Assembly (NCBI GenBank): GCA_947311485.1
Contig: CAMZLM010000007.1
Span: 1 to 64,000 of the forward strand
Origin: an uncultured Paracoccaceae bacterium
GTDB lineage: Bacteria; Pseudomonadota; Alphaproteobacteria; Rhodobacterales; Rhodobacteraceae
Direction of reading: 5' to 3'
Length of the DNA stretch: 64,000 nt
Shown: one piece after another, positions 17,815 to 27,724 of the stretch
How the letters are laid out: each line of letters opens with the position of its first letter
Numbering within the stretch: the first letter of the stretch is position 1
Program-made: the position numbers and the translations under genes
Notes under the pieces: model-generated
What the model was told of the DNA's origin: nothing
What the model saw: only the letters and a program-made list of their open reading frames with translations
The model's database searches: none

Positions 17815-20139
17815 ATGCGGTGGATTTTTCGAATTATTGTGGCGCTGGTTTTGGTTCTGGCCGTGGCGATGGGCATGGTTTTCATGCTGCCCAGCGACAA
17901 AATCGGTAAAATTGCGTCGGATCAGCTGGAACGCATGACCGGACGCAAATTAACCTTGTCTGGCCGGTTTAGTCCGACGATTTATCCTGTGCTTGGCGTA
18001 AAAACCGGCCCGATCAGCATTTCCAACGCGGATTGGGCCAGTGATCCGGTTATGGTCAAGGCCGAAGGCGCGGCCGTCGGGGTTGGCTTGACGGCCTTGT
18101 TTGGCGGTACGCTCGACGTCAGGAAAATGCAGTTGATCAATCCGGTGATCCATCTGGAAAAGGCCGCAGACGGGCAGGTGAACTGGGATTTCGGGAACGG
18201 CAAGGGGGGATCAAAGGCGGATACGGGGGCGGGCGAAGGTTCCGGCCGCGCGCAAGAGGTATCGCTGGAGCTGGGCGAGGTCGTGTCCGGTATGCTGACG
18301 TATTCGGACCAACAGACCGGCGAGGTTATTACCCTGTCTGACATAAATATGGCGTTGTCCCTACCCAAAGGCGGAAATTTGATGACGCTTGACGGCGGCG
18401 CGAAGTTTCAGGGGGAAAAGGTTAAAATAAACCTGAAACTGACTGATTTAAAACAGTTTATAGCCGGTGATACGGGCGGAATCGATGCCTCTGGGACCTA
18501 TGCCGGTCTGGATTTGGGATTTGCCGGACGGCTCGGCGTTCTTGGCCGTGGTGCGCCTGTGGTGGATGGCCGGTTGAAGGTTCAGGCCAAAAACATGGTG
18601 CCCATCAAGGCGTTGGCCGGGCCAATGCCCGACGCGATCGGCAAGGCAGAGGATCTGAAACTGGATGGTGTGATCCAGTCATCGCTGGCCGGCTTGGCTT
18701 TTGATGGAAATATCGATTTGTCGCTGAACGGATTGCCGGTGAAACTTGCGCTGGAAGCTACCGGAGGCGATGACTGGGCGCAGACGCTGGGTTTCGATAT
18801 CACGGCAAACCTCGCGGCGGGCAAGGCGTTGGCCCTGCGGTTTGACGGGGTTGTGAATGGACAAAAGCAGGCCGCCAGCGGCGCGCTGGATTTTACGTCG
18901 AATGATTTTCGCGGGCTGATGAAGGCCCTGAATATGCCGCTGGATGCCCCTTCCGGCACCCTGAAAAAAGTGGCGCTCAAGGGGGGCTTGTCTGCCACCC
19001 CCGCAGCTGTGAAGCTCAATAAAATGCGCTTGCAGGTTGATGATAATGTACTGTCGGGAAATCTGCTCATTAAAAATGCAAAGAAACCGTATGTGCAGGC
19101 TACGCTAAACAGTCAATCGCTCGATTTGGCACCGTTTGTATCCGAAACATCTGCCGGTGGCGGGGCCGAACCCGCTTCGGTCGGCTGGAGCAAAGAGCCT
19201 CTGCGCATTGTTGGTCTGGATATGCTGGACGCAGATGTGACGCTTAAGGCCAACAAGGTTAATCTGGGCGTAAGCAAGCTGGGCCTGACACATATCAAAC
19301 TGAAGCTGGCAAAAGGTCTGTTGACAGCAAAACTGATTGATGTGCGCGCCTTTAAGGGGGCGATGTCGGGCGTGCTGCACTTGCGCGGGGGCAAACAACT
19401 GGCCTTTGATGCCGATGTTCTGGCCAAGGATATGCGCCTGAAACCGTTGCTTTCAGAATTGCTGGGGATTGATCGGTTGATCGGATCCGGTACCACAAAA
19501 ATGAAACTCGCCGGACGGGGGGGGAGCCTGTATGAGGTGATGAATTCATTGTCAGGCAAAGGCACGATCAATTTCGCCAACGGCGCTTTTCGCGGCATTG
19601 ATCTGGCCGCAATGATGCGCAACCTGAAATCCGCTTTCGGGGGATTTCAGGGGGCCACAGAATTTACCTCGATGACCGGCAGTTTCACCTTGAACAAAGG
19701 TGTGCTCGAAAACGTTGATCTGTCATTGGTCAGCCCGTTGTTCAAGGCAATCGGCAAAGGCAAGGTCGGGATCGGCGGGCGTTTCATGGATTATGTTATC
19801 ACGCCGTCGACCCTGAATGGGGATGCAAAAATCTCGGTGCCGGTGTTTATCACGGGGTCTTGGGATAATCTGAAATTCCGTCCGGATCTGAAAAACCTGA
19901 TCGATTTGGTGCTGCAAGGCAGGCTCAAGGACAATGCCGAAGTGCAAAAAGCCAAAGACAGGCTGAAAAAACTGCGCGCGAAAACCCGTGATCCGAAGAA
20001 AACCGCGGCAGAAGAACTGCGCAAGAAGGTTGCCAAAGAGCTGAACACGACTGCGACAGATGAAAAAATGCTAAAGAAAAAAGCGGAAGAAAAAGTAAAA
20101 GAAGAACTCGGTAATGCGCTGCTTCGGCTTTTGAAGTAA
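17815..20139 (+). CDS. AsmA family protein
   Basis: 774 aa; N-terminal TM, DQLERMTGRKLTLSGRFSPTIYPVLGVKTGPISISNADWASDP; AsmA C-terminal region. Confidence 0.9.
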   Translation: MRWIFRIIVALVLVLAVAMGMVFMLPSDKIGKIASDQLERMTGRKLTLSGRFSPTIYPVLGVKTGPISISNADWASDPVMVKAEGAAVGVGLTALFGGTLDVRKMQLINPVIHLEKAADGQVNWDFGNGKGGSKADTGAGEGSGRAQEVSLELGEVVSGMLTYSDQQTGEVITLSDINMALSLPKGGNLMTLDGGAKFQGEKVKINLKLTDLKQFIAGDTGGIDASGTYAGLDLGFAGRLGVLGRGAPVVDGRLKVQAKNMVPIKALAGPMPDAIGKAEDLKLDGVIQSSLAGLAFDGNIDLSLNGLPVKLALEATGGDDWAQTLGFDITANLAAGKALALRFDGVVNGQKQAASGALDFTSNDFRGLMKALNMPLDAPSGTLKKVALKGGLSATPAAVKLNKMRLQVDDNVLSGNLLIKNAKKPYVQATLNSQSLDLAPFVSETSAGGGAEPASVGWSKEPLRIVGLDMLDADVTLKANKVNLGVSKLGLTHIKLKLAKGLLTAKLIDVRAFKGAMSGVLHLRGGKQLAFDADVLAKDMRLKPLLSELLGIDRLIGSGTTKMKLAGRGGSLYEVMNSLSGKGTINFANGAFRGIDLAAMMRNLKSAFGGFQGATEFTSMTGSFTLNKGVLENVDLSLVSPLFKAIGKGKVGIGGRFMDYVITPSTLNGDAKISVPVFITGSWDNLKFRPDLKNLIDLVLQGRLKDNAEVQKAKDRLKKLRAKTRDPKKTAAEELRKKVAKELNTTATDEKMLKKKAEEKVKEELGNALLRLLK

Positions 20140-20148
20140 TCGGCATGT

Positions 20149-20230
20149 ATTTCGAATTTGCCTAAATATCCCCGCCGGAGGCATAAAAGTTTTAATGCCT
20201 CCGGCGGGGATATTTTAACGAATTCGAAAT
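20149..20230. repeat. Long inverted repeat / terminator-like hairpin, 36-nt arms, 10-nt loop
   Basis: ATTTCGAATTtgcctAAATATCCCCGCCGGAGGCAT-aaaagtttta-ATGCCTCCGGCGGGGATATTTtaacgAATTCGAAAT. Confidence 0.93.
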
Positions 20231-20299
20231 GAATAAGTGTAAAATTGCGCATACGGTACAGGCTGGGAAGCCGATGGCCGTCGAAGTCGAAGTGCCCCG

Positions 20300-20328
20300 C
20301 TTTACGTTTGTAAAGCGGGGTTTTTTAT
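20300..20328 (+). terminator. Terminator hairpin, plus-strand polarity
   Basis: CCCCGCTTTACgttTGTAAAGCGGGGTTTTTT. Confidence 0.75.
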
Positions 20329-21893
20329 TCCCACTCGATGGTGCCGGGCGGTTTTGAGGTGATGTCATAGGTGACACGGTTGATGCCTTCGACCTCGTTG
20401 ATGATCCGTGTGGCGGTTTCGCCAAGGAATTCATGGCTGAAGGGATAGTAATCCGCTGTCATACCATCCACCGACGTCACAGCGCGCAAGGCGCAGGCAA
20501 AGTCATAAGTGCGCCCATCGCCCATCACGCCGACAGTACGGACCGGCAGGATGGCAACGAAGGCTTGCCAGATGTCGTCATACAATCCGTGTTTGCGGAT
20601 CTGGTCGATGTACACCGCATCCGCCTTGCGCAGGATTTCGAGCTTCGGACGGGTGATTTCGCCGGGGCAGCGGATCGCGAGGCCGGGACCGGGGAAGGGG
20701 TGACGCCCGATGAAGGATTTGGGCAGACCCAGTTCCATTCCCAGCGCGCGGACCTCGTCCTTGAACAATTCGCGCAGCGGTTCCACCAGTTTCAGGCCCA
20801 TTTTTTCAGGCAGGCCACCGACGTTGTGGTGGCTTTTGATGGTGACAGATGGCCCGCCGGAGAAGCTGACGCTTTCGATCACATCGGGGTAAAGCGTCCC
20901 TTGGGCAAGGAATTTTGCGCCGCCCACGGCGCTGGCGTGTTTCTGGAACACGTCGATGAACAGCTTACCGATAATCTTGCGTTTGGTTTCCGGATCGGAC
21001 ACGCCATCCAGTTGGCCAAGGAACAATTCCTGTTCTTCTGCGTGGATCAGAGGCATTTTATATTCGTCGCGGAACATGGCGACGACTTCTTCGGCTTCGC
21101 CCTGACGCAACAAGCCGTGGTCGACAAATACACATGTTAACTGGTCGCCGATTGCCTCGTGGATCAGTACGGCGGCGACAGAGGAATCCACCCCGCCGGA
21201 CAGGCCGCAGATCACCTTGGCATCGCCAACGGTTTCACGGATTTTGCGGATGGCTTCCTCGCGGTAGGCCCCCATGGTCCAGTCGCCGCTGAAACCGGCC
21301 AGTTTGACGAAGTTTTCGTAAAATTTCGCCCCGTTCGGGGTGTGGTGGACCTCCGGGTGGAACTGCACCGCATAAAAATTGCGCGCCACATCTGCGGTGA
21401 TGGCAAAGGGGGCGTTGGGAGAGGTGCCGTAGACCTGAAATCCCGGGGCAATTTCGCTGACGTGATCGCCGTGGGACATCCAGACCTGTTCTTTGTCGTC
21501 ATCGGCGGTAAACCAGCCATCCAGCAGCGGAATGTGGTCGGCGGTCGGTGTGACAAAGGCGCGGCCGAATTCGGCGGTGCCATGGCCGGTTTCGACCTTG
21601 CCGCCGAGCATGTGCATCATCACTTGCTGGCCATAGCAAATCCCCAGCAAAGGCACGCCAAGTTCAAAGACGCTGGCCGGCGGACGGGGGGAACCGTCGT
21701 CGATCACGCTGGCGGGGCCACCGGAGAGGATCACGGCCTTGGGCGCGAAATCGGCCAGAAAAGCGCCTGTCACCTTTTGATAGGGGTGAATTTCGCAATA
21801 GACGTTCAACTCCCGCAGGCGGCGCGCAATCAGCTGCGTTACCTGTGAGCCAAAGTCGATGATGAGGAGGCGGTCATGGGATGTATCTGTCAT
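20325..21893 (-). CDS. guaA: GMP synthase (glutamine-hydrolysing)
   Basis: [47 protein letters not shown]. Confidence 0.98.
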   Translation of the reverse strand: MTDTSHDRLLIIDFGSQVTQLIARRLRELNVYCEIHPYQKVTGAFLADFAPKAVILSGGPASVIDDGSPRPPASVFELGVPLLGICYGQQVMMHMLGGKVETGHGTAEFGRAFVTPTADHIPLLDGWFTADDDKEQVWMSHGDHVSEIAPGFQVYGTSPNAPFAITADVARNFYAVQFHPEVHHTPNGAKFYENFVKLAGFSGDWTMGAYREEAIRKIRETVGDAKVICGLSGGVDSSVAAVLIHEAIGDQLTCVFVDHGLLRQGEAEEVVAMFRDEYKMPLIHAEEQELFLGQLDGVSDPETKRKIIGKLFIDVFQKHASAVGGAKFLAQGTLYPDVIESVSFSGGPSVTIKSHHNVGGLPEKMGLKLVEPLRELFKDEVRALGMELGLPKSFIGRHPFPGPGLAIRCPGEITRPKLEILRKADAVYIDQIRKHGLYDDIWQAFVAILPVRTVGVMGDGRTYDFACALRAVTSVDGMTADYYPFSHEFLGETATRIINEVEGINRVTYDITSKPPGTIEWE

Positions 21894-22122
21894 AGGCGCG
21901 GTTTAGGCGTGCGGGCGGATTCGCGCAAGCCTGATTGCGGAAAATGGTCGCTTGTGGAGGGTTTTCAGCCAGATCAATACAGGTATTTTGCCAAAAAACG
22001 ACAGGGAATGTCGCACATGGCAACTGTCGAGGCGAATTTATCCGCCGCAGGGCTGGGCGGGGCATTAGAACGGTCCTAACATGTCACCCAAGGCTAAACT
22101 GCCCTCTGTAAAGGTTTCTTAA

Positions 22123-23673
22123 ATGTCCGAAGCTGCTGTCACACCTGTTCGCCGTCGTACCCGTGGGGGCGGCGGGGCTGCACGCCGTGCCGAACGTAAC
22201 GCGATTCAGGTTGAATTCGCCAAGTATATCGAACGCAATATTCCGAATTTCGAGGTCCTGAACGAAGAAGCCTTGCAAATAATCGAGGCGAATGCCGAAC
22301 AGGTTCTTGAAGAAATCGGGGTGAATTTTCCGGATAATCCGGTGGCGCTGCAACGGTGGCGGGATGCGGGGGCGGACGTGCAGGGCGAACGCGTGCGTTT
22401 GCCGCGCGGATTGGCACGGGAGCTGATTAAAACCGCGCCAAGCGCGTACATCCAGCACGCCCGAAATCCGGCGCGCAATGTGCGGGTCGGGGGCAATTCG
22501 ATGGTATTGGCACCGGTATACGGGCCGCCGTTTATTCGCGATCTGGACGGCGGGCGGCGGTATGCCACCATGGATGATTTCCGCAAGATCGTCAAACTGA
22601 CCTACATGTCCAAATGGCTGCACCATTCCGGCGGTACGGTTTGCGAACCAACGGATGTTGCCGTGAACAAGCGGCATCTGGATATGCTCTATGCGCATAT
22701 GACCCTGTCGGACAAACCCTATATGGGGTCTGTTACCGCACCGGAGCGGGCCGAGGATTCCGTGCGTATGTCGGAGATCCTGTTCGGCGGGTCGATCAAG
22801 GATAAATGCGTGATGACCTCGTTGATCAACGTCAATTCGCCGATGACCTTTGACGATATCATGATGGGGGCGATGGATGTTTACGCCAAAAACAATCAGG
22901 CATGCATCCTGTCGCCGTTTATCGTTGGCGGCGCGATGGCACCGGTTTCTGTGGCGGGAACGCTGACGCAGGCCTTGGCCGAGGGGCTGGCGGGTGTGGC
23001 CTATAACCAGCTGTGCAATCCCGGTGCGCCGGTGATTATGGGGGCGTTTGTGACCTCGATTGACATGAATTCGGGTGCGCCGACCTTTGGCACGCCGGAA
23101 GCGTCGAAAATTCTGTATGGGATGGGGCAATTGGTGCGCCGGTTGAACCTGCCGTTCCGGTCTGGTGGCGGGTTGTGTGGATCCAAATTACCGGATGCAC
23201 AGGCGGCCTATGAAACCGCCAACACGCTGAATGCGGCGTTGTTGGGCGGGGTGAATTTCTGTCTGCACGCGGCGGGGTGGCTCGAAGGCGGGCTGGTGGC
23301 GTCGATTGAAAAGCTGGTGATGGATGCGGATCAGCTGGGTGTTTTACATTCTCTGGCCGAAGGCATCGACATGTCCGAAGATGCCCAGGCCATGGGAGCA
23401 ATTGCCGAAGTCGGGCCGGGGGGGCATTATCTGGGCTGCGCCCACACACAGGCCAATTTCAAAAATAGTTTCTGGAAATCCGGTGTGCTGGATTACAAGC
23501 CTTTTGAAACATGGGCCGAGGATGGCGAGCGTGATACGATGACACTGGCGGCGGCCAAGGCGCAAAAAATGCTGACAGAATATCAGCAACCGCCCCTGGA
23601 CCCGGCGATTGATGCGGCGTTGCAGGCCTATGTTGCCGAACGCAAGGCCAGCGAACCGGATGCTTTTGGCTAA
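22123..23673 (+). CDS. Trimethylamine/betaine methyltransferase (MttB/MtgB) family protein
   Basis: 516 aa; ARNPARNVRVGGNSMVLAPVYGPPFIRDLDGGRRYATMDDFRKIVKL; no in-frame amber stop. Confidence 0.9.
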   Translation: MSEAAVTPVRRRTRGGGGAARRAERNAIQVEFAKYIERNIPNFEVLNEEALQIIEANAEQVLEEIGVNFPDNPVALQRWRDAGADVQGERVRLPRGLARELIKTAPSAYIQHARNPARNVRVGGNSMVLAPVYGPPFIRDLDGGRRYATMDDFRKIVKLTYMSKWLHHSGGTVCEPTDVAVNKRHLDMLYAHMTLSDKPYMGSVTAPERAEDSVRMSEILFGGSIKDKCVMTSLINVNSPMTFDDIMMGAMDVYAKNNQACILSPFIVGGAMAPVSVAGTLTQALAEGLAGVAYNQLCNPGAPVIMGAFVTSIDMNSGAPTFGTPEASKILYGMGQLVRRLNLPFRSGGGLCGSKLPDAQAAYETANTLNAALLGGVNFCLHAAGWLEGGLVASIEKLVMDADQLGVLHSLAEGIDMSEDAQAMGAIAEVGPGGHYLGCAHTQANFKNSFWKSGVLDYKPFETWAEDGERDTMTLAAAKAQKMLTEYQQPPLDPAIDAALQAYVAERKASEPDAFG

Positions 23674-23699
23674 AATCCAAGCGTTTTTTTTCGATGAAT

Positions 23700-23740
23700 T
23701 TGAATGCCCCCTGCCCAATGGTAAGGGGGCATTAATTGTA
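23700..23740 (+). terminator. Terminator-like hairpin after mttB-family gene
   Basis: AATGCCCCCTgcccaatggtaAGGGGGCATTAATT. Confidence 0.7.
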
Positions 23741-23927
23741 TTGAGTATACAAGACGACACAGAAATATCGGTTCCATAAGGTGTCTTGATTGATGCCTGT
23801 TACAAAACAAAGAAGCGTCAAATTGGAAACAAATTTACGCCACATTGTTTGGTATAAAGGAACTGTAGTGGGCGGTTTGCCCTTGGTCTCTGCTCCTTAT
23901 GGGGCTTGTTAACGAGTAGGTGGGTTT

Positions 23928-24020
23928 ATGGTTGTTGCGAGTATTTTTGCTTCGGGAATTCTTATCGGTTTTGTGGTGGGGTTCATTAGCTTTACACTGA
24001 TCTACGCATTTTTGGCGTAA
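23928..24020 (+). CDS. Putative 30-aa single-TM small membrane protein
   Basis: ATG..TAA: MVVASIFASGILIGFVVGFISFTLIYAFLA, preceded by GAGTAGGTGGG. Confidence 0.45.
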   Translation: MVVASIFASGILIGFVVGFISFTLIYAFLA

Positions 24021-24074
24021 CTTTTTAATTTTATCAATATGATACAGGGTGATCTTCGTTCCGGATTGCCTTTG

Positions 24075-25328
24075 TCATATCTGCGGTTCTATCACAATTG
24101 CACGGAAATCATTGACGTTCGTCAGGGTCGGCCCTGTGATCAGCTGCGCCCCTAGTGCTGCGAAAAAGCTGTGCGAATCGTTTTCGGCCAAGGCCTGTTT
24201 CGGGTCCAGTCCACGGTCCTGTGCGGCGGTCTGGCTGTCTGGCCCAATGATCGCGCCGGCAACTTCGGCGGCACCATCCACGCCGTCGGTATCCCCCGCC
24301 AGCACATGAATGCCCGGCTGACCGTTCAGCGCGACAAGGGCTGCCAATACGAATTCCGCATTTGGCCCACCGATCCCGTCGCCGCGTCGGGTAACGGTGC
24401 ATTCGCCACCGGACAGCAGTAGAACCGGTGCATCATCTGCTTTTAACCCTGTCTGGATCTGTCTTGCCTGCGCAATCTGGCGGTTGGCTTCGTCGCGGGC
24501 TTCGCCTTCGATGGCATCGCCAAGGATCTGCACGCGGAAACCCTGTGCTTTGGCGTGATCGCGCGCGGCCGCCAAGGAGGCCGACGGGGCGGCGATGATC
24601 CGGTTCTCCACATGGGACAAGCGCGGGTCGTTTGGCGGGATAACACTGCTTTGGCGCAGGGCCTCAAGCGCGGTTTCGGGCATTGGAATTTGCCATTCTT
24701 TCACAATGTCCAGCGCATCTTGTGGCGTGCTTGGTTCGCCCACAGTCACCCCCGAGGCAATATCCGCCGGATTGTCGCCCGGCACATCGGAAATCATCAA
24801 GGTCAACATTTTGGCGCGGGTTGCCGCCGCCATTTGCCCGCCTTTGATCCGGCTAAGGTGCTTGCGGACCACATTCATTTGCGCAATCGGTGCGCCGGAG
24901 GCCAGCAAGGCCTGATGAACGGCCTGTTTATCGGCCAGAGTCATCTGTCCCGCCGGTGCGCAGAGCAAAGCAGAGCCGCCACCTGAAATCAGGTTCAGCA
25001 CAAAATCATCAGGTGAAAGACCTTGTAACAAGGTCAACATCCGTTCCGTCGTCGCCATGCCCATGGCGTCCGATACCGGATGCGCGGCTTCGACGATTTC
25101 GATACCTTTGCAGGGGCGGGCATAGCCATAGCGGGTCAGGACCAGCCCCTCGCAAGGCCCCCAAACGGTTTCTACGGCCTCGGCCATGCGGGCAGAGGCC
25201 TTGCCCGCACCAATCACCAGAACACGGCCAGCAGGTTTGGTTGGCAGCACTGCAGGAATAACCTGCATCGGGTCCGCTTTGGCCACGGCAATGTCGAATA
25301 GATTGGCTAGAAACGGGATGTGGTGCAT
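24075..25328 (-). CDS. Glycerate 2-kinase / MOFRL-domain (TtuD/GckA-like)
   Basis: VLVIGAGKASARMAEAVE..NLISGGGSALLCAPAGQMTLADKQAVHQALLASGAPI..LLSGGECTVTRRGDGIGGPNAEF. Confidence 0.92.
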   Translation of the reverse strand: MHHIPFLANLFDIAVAKADPMQVIPAVLPTKPAGRVLVIGAGKASARMAEAVETVWGPCEGLVLTRYGYARPCKGIEIVEAAHPVSDAMGMATTERMLTLLQGLSPDDFVLNLISGGGSALLCAPAGQMTLADKQAVHQALLASGAPIAQMNVVRKHLSRIKGGQMAAATRAKMLTLMISDVPGDNPADIASGVTVGEPSTPQDALDIVKEWQIPMPETALEALRQSSVIPPNDPRLSHVENRIIAAPSASLAAARDHAKAQGFRVQILGDAIEGEARDEANRQIAQARQIQTGLKADDAPVLLLSGGECTVTRRGDGIGGPNAEFVLAALVALNGQPGIHVLAGDTDGVDGAAEVAGAIIGPDSQTAAQDRGLDPKQALAENDSHSFFAALGAQLITGPTLTNVNDFRAIVIEPQI

Positions 25329-25369
25329 GGGGAAACTCCTGGGGCTGATGCCAGGCGATCAAAACCGGT

Positions 25370-25543
25370 TCAGGAACAATCACAATCCTGACCGACCAGA
25401 TTATAGCGCCCGCATTTGGGGCATTTGACGGCCTTTTGAACGGTTTTCTTTGACTTCATTTTGGGAACCTTGGGCAGGCGAAAGCGGCCAAACATGGCCA
25501 GTACCAGAATGAAAATCAAAAACAGGGTGAATATTTTAACCAT
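25370..25543 (-). CDS. Small membrane-anchored protein with C-terminal Cys-rich (zinc-ribbon-like) segment
   Basis: 57-aa ORF below the supplied track's threshold: MVKIFTLFLIFILVLAMFGRFRLPKVPKMKSKKTVQKAVKCPKCGRYNLVGQDCDCS. Confidence 0.65.
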   Translation of the reverse strand: MVKIFTLFLIFILVLAMFGRFRLPKVPKMKSKKTVQKAVKCPKCGRYNLVGQDCDCS

Positions 25544-25546
25544 GAT

Positions 25547-26350
25547 CTATAACCCGAATTGCGCCCAGAGGGTGCGGTCCTCTACGGCGGAGAGCACATC
25601 ACTGGCGGTGCCGATACCAAGCCGCTGAAACATGCTGCGTTTCTGGCCGCGGACCACAAGGTTGACCTTGTCGCCGTAAATTTCTTTCATTTTGGGCACC
25701 AGATGGGCGATGCCATCGGCAAGCCCCACATCAATCGCACCCTGACCGACCCAGATTTCGCCGGTAAACAGGTCGCGGTCCGCCAGTTTGGCCCCGCGCC
25801 GGTCGGTGATCTGGCGTTTGAAATTCTGGTGGATCACTTTTTGCAGGGCCTTGAGCCGTTCGACCTCTTCGGGTTTTTCGGGTTTGAACGGGTCCATCAG
25901 GCTCTTGTTTTCGCCGGCGGTATGCACGCGCCGTTCAATGCCGTGTTTCTGGATGAATTCGTGAAACCCGAAAGAGGCGGAAATCACCCCGACGGAGCCA
26001 ATGATCGAGCTTTCGTCCACATAAATTTCATCGGCGGCACTGGCCAGCCAATAGCCCCCCGAAGCGGCGACATCCTCGCAAAAGGCATAAACGGGAATGT
26101 TCTTTTCTGCCGCCAGCCGCCGGATACGCGCGCCGATCAGCGAGCTTTGCACAGGGGAGCCGCCGGGGGAATTGATCGCAAGGGCTACGGCCTTGGGTTT
26201 GCCCTTGCTAAACGCGCGTTCGAGCAAAGATGCCAGCCCCGCATCATTCAAGGTATTGGAGCCGAAAGACCCACCCGTGGCGATAACACCGGACAGGCGG
26301 ACAACAGAAACAGTGGGGCGGGACCGCAAGCGGTTTATCATGGTTCGCAT
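25547..26350 (-). CDS. S49 family peptidase (SppA-like)
   Basis: LAINSPGGSPVQSSLIGARIRRLAAEKNIPVYAFCEDVAASGGYWLASAADEIYVDESSIIGSVGVI. Confidence 0.93.
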   Translation of the reverse strand: MRTMINRLRSRPTVSVVRLSGVIATGGSFGSNTLNDAGLASLLERAFSKGKPKAVALAINSPGGSPVQSSLIGARIRRLAAEKNIPVYAFCEDVAASGGYWLASAADEIYVDESSIIGSVGVISASFGFHEFIQKHGIERRVHTAGENKSLMDPFKPEKPEEVERLKALQKVIHQNFKRQITDRRGAKLADRDLFTGEIWVGQGAIDVGLADGIAHLVPKMKEIYGDKVNLVVRGQKRSMFQRLGIGTASDVLSAVEDRTLWAQFGL

Positions 26351-26646
26351 GGCTTACATGTAAGGGGGAATGCGGAGTGCGGCAAGGGGTAGGATATTAT
26401 TGCATTTTGAAATGCAAGCGGCTTTGCAAATCGAGAAAACCCGTTTGTGAGTGTCGTTAAATGGCTTAATGTGCCGCTTTCCGGTGTTCATGCCCGAATT
26501 GCTCTGATAGGCTCCCTTGTGTGTTAAGGCTACAGCCACATATCAACCATGTTGGGCCATATGCCCGCCAACGCGAAAGCGCATGCCAAATGGGCGATGC
26601 GTGTTGGCGTGTTGCTACATAAAAACTTACCAATGGGAGAAAGACT

Positions 26647-27642
26647 ATGAAGAAAATACTTGCTACCTCCGCCCTTTTGGCGGCCACGTTTGGGGCATCC
26701 GCTGCATTTGCTGAATGTGGAAGCATCAAAATGGCAGAATTTAACTGGGCATCCGGTGAATTGATGGCCAATGTTGATAAAATCATCCTTGAAGAAGGCT
26801 ACGGCTGTGAAATTGAATTGGTTGTTGGCGGGACAACTGCAATTTTTACGTCCATGAACGAAAAAGGCGAGCCGCAAATTGCTGGTGAACAGTGGGTGAA
26901 TGCCCTGCGCGAGATCCTTGATCCTGCTCTGGAAGAAGGGCGTATCCATGCGGTCAACAAAGGCCCGATTCTGGGGCTTGGTGAAGGTTGGTGGATCCCG
27001 CCATATACGGCCAAAGCGAACCCGGAACTGAAAACGGCTCTGGATATCATCGAACATCCGGAACTGTTCCCCGATTCCGAAGATCCAAGCAAAGGTGCCT
27101 TTATCGGTTGTCCTGCCGGTTGGGGCTGTCAGGCTATAAACGCCAATTTGTTCAAAGCGTTCGATATGGAAGCCAAAGGCTGGAAGCTGATTGATCCGGG
27201 CTCTGCTGCCGGTCTTGATGGTTCAATTGCCAAGGCAAACGAACGTGGTGAAAACTGGTTTGGGTATTACTGGTCACCAACGTCGATTATTGGCAAATAC
27301 AACATGCAATCGGTTCCGTTCGGTGTCCCATTCGCCGGCATGGATAACTGGAGCAACTGTATCTCCAAAGATGATTGTGTTGAACCAGTGAAATCGGCAT
27401 GGGTGAAATCCGAAGTGTTCACGCTGGTTACCGATGAATTCTACAAAGGCAATGCCGACATCAACGCCTATCTTGAAAAACGCGTGTTCCCGGGCGAAGT
27501 TATGGGGTCCATGCTGGTCTTTATGGCTGATGAACAAGCCGCCGGTGAAGATGCCGCAATCGAGTTCCTGACAAAATACAAGGATGTCTGGACCAAGTGG
27601 GTTTCCCCGGAAGCAGCGGAAAAAATCAATAAATCCCTTTAA
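26647..27642 (+). CDS. Glycine betaine/proline-type ABC transporter substrate-binding protein
   Basis: Signal peptide; MAEFNWASGELMANVDKIILEEGYGCEIELVVGG; operon with ProW/ProV-like genes. Confidence 0.88.
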   Translation: MKKILATSALLAATFGASAAFAECGSIKMAEFNWASGELMANVDKIILEEGYGCEIELVVGGTTAIFTSMNEKGEPQIAGEQWVNALREILDPALEEGRIHAVNKGPILGLGEGWWIPPYTAKANPELKTALDIIEHPELFPDSEDPSKGAFIGCPAGWGCQAINANLFKAFDMEAKGWKLIDPGSAAGLDGSIAKANERGENWFGYYWSPTSIIGKYNMQSVPFGVPFAGMDNWSNCISKDDCVEPVKSAWVKSEVFTLVTDEFYKGNADINAYLEKRVFPGEVMGSMLVFMADEQAAGEDAAIEFLTKYKDVWTKWVSPEAAEKINKSL

Positions 27643-27724
27643 GGATATATTGCTTGAAAATGTATCGGCCTGCCTGAATTTTTCTGGCGGGCCGTGTGAA
27701 TAAAAATAAAAAGGGGGAGGGGAT

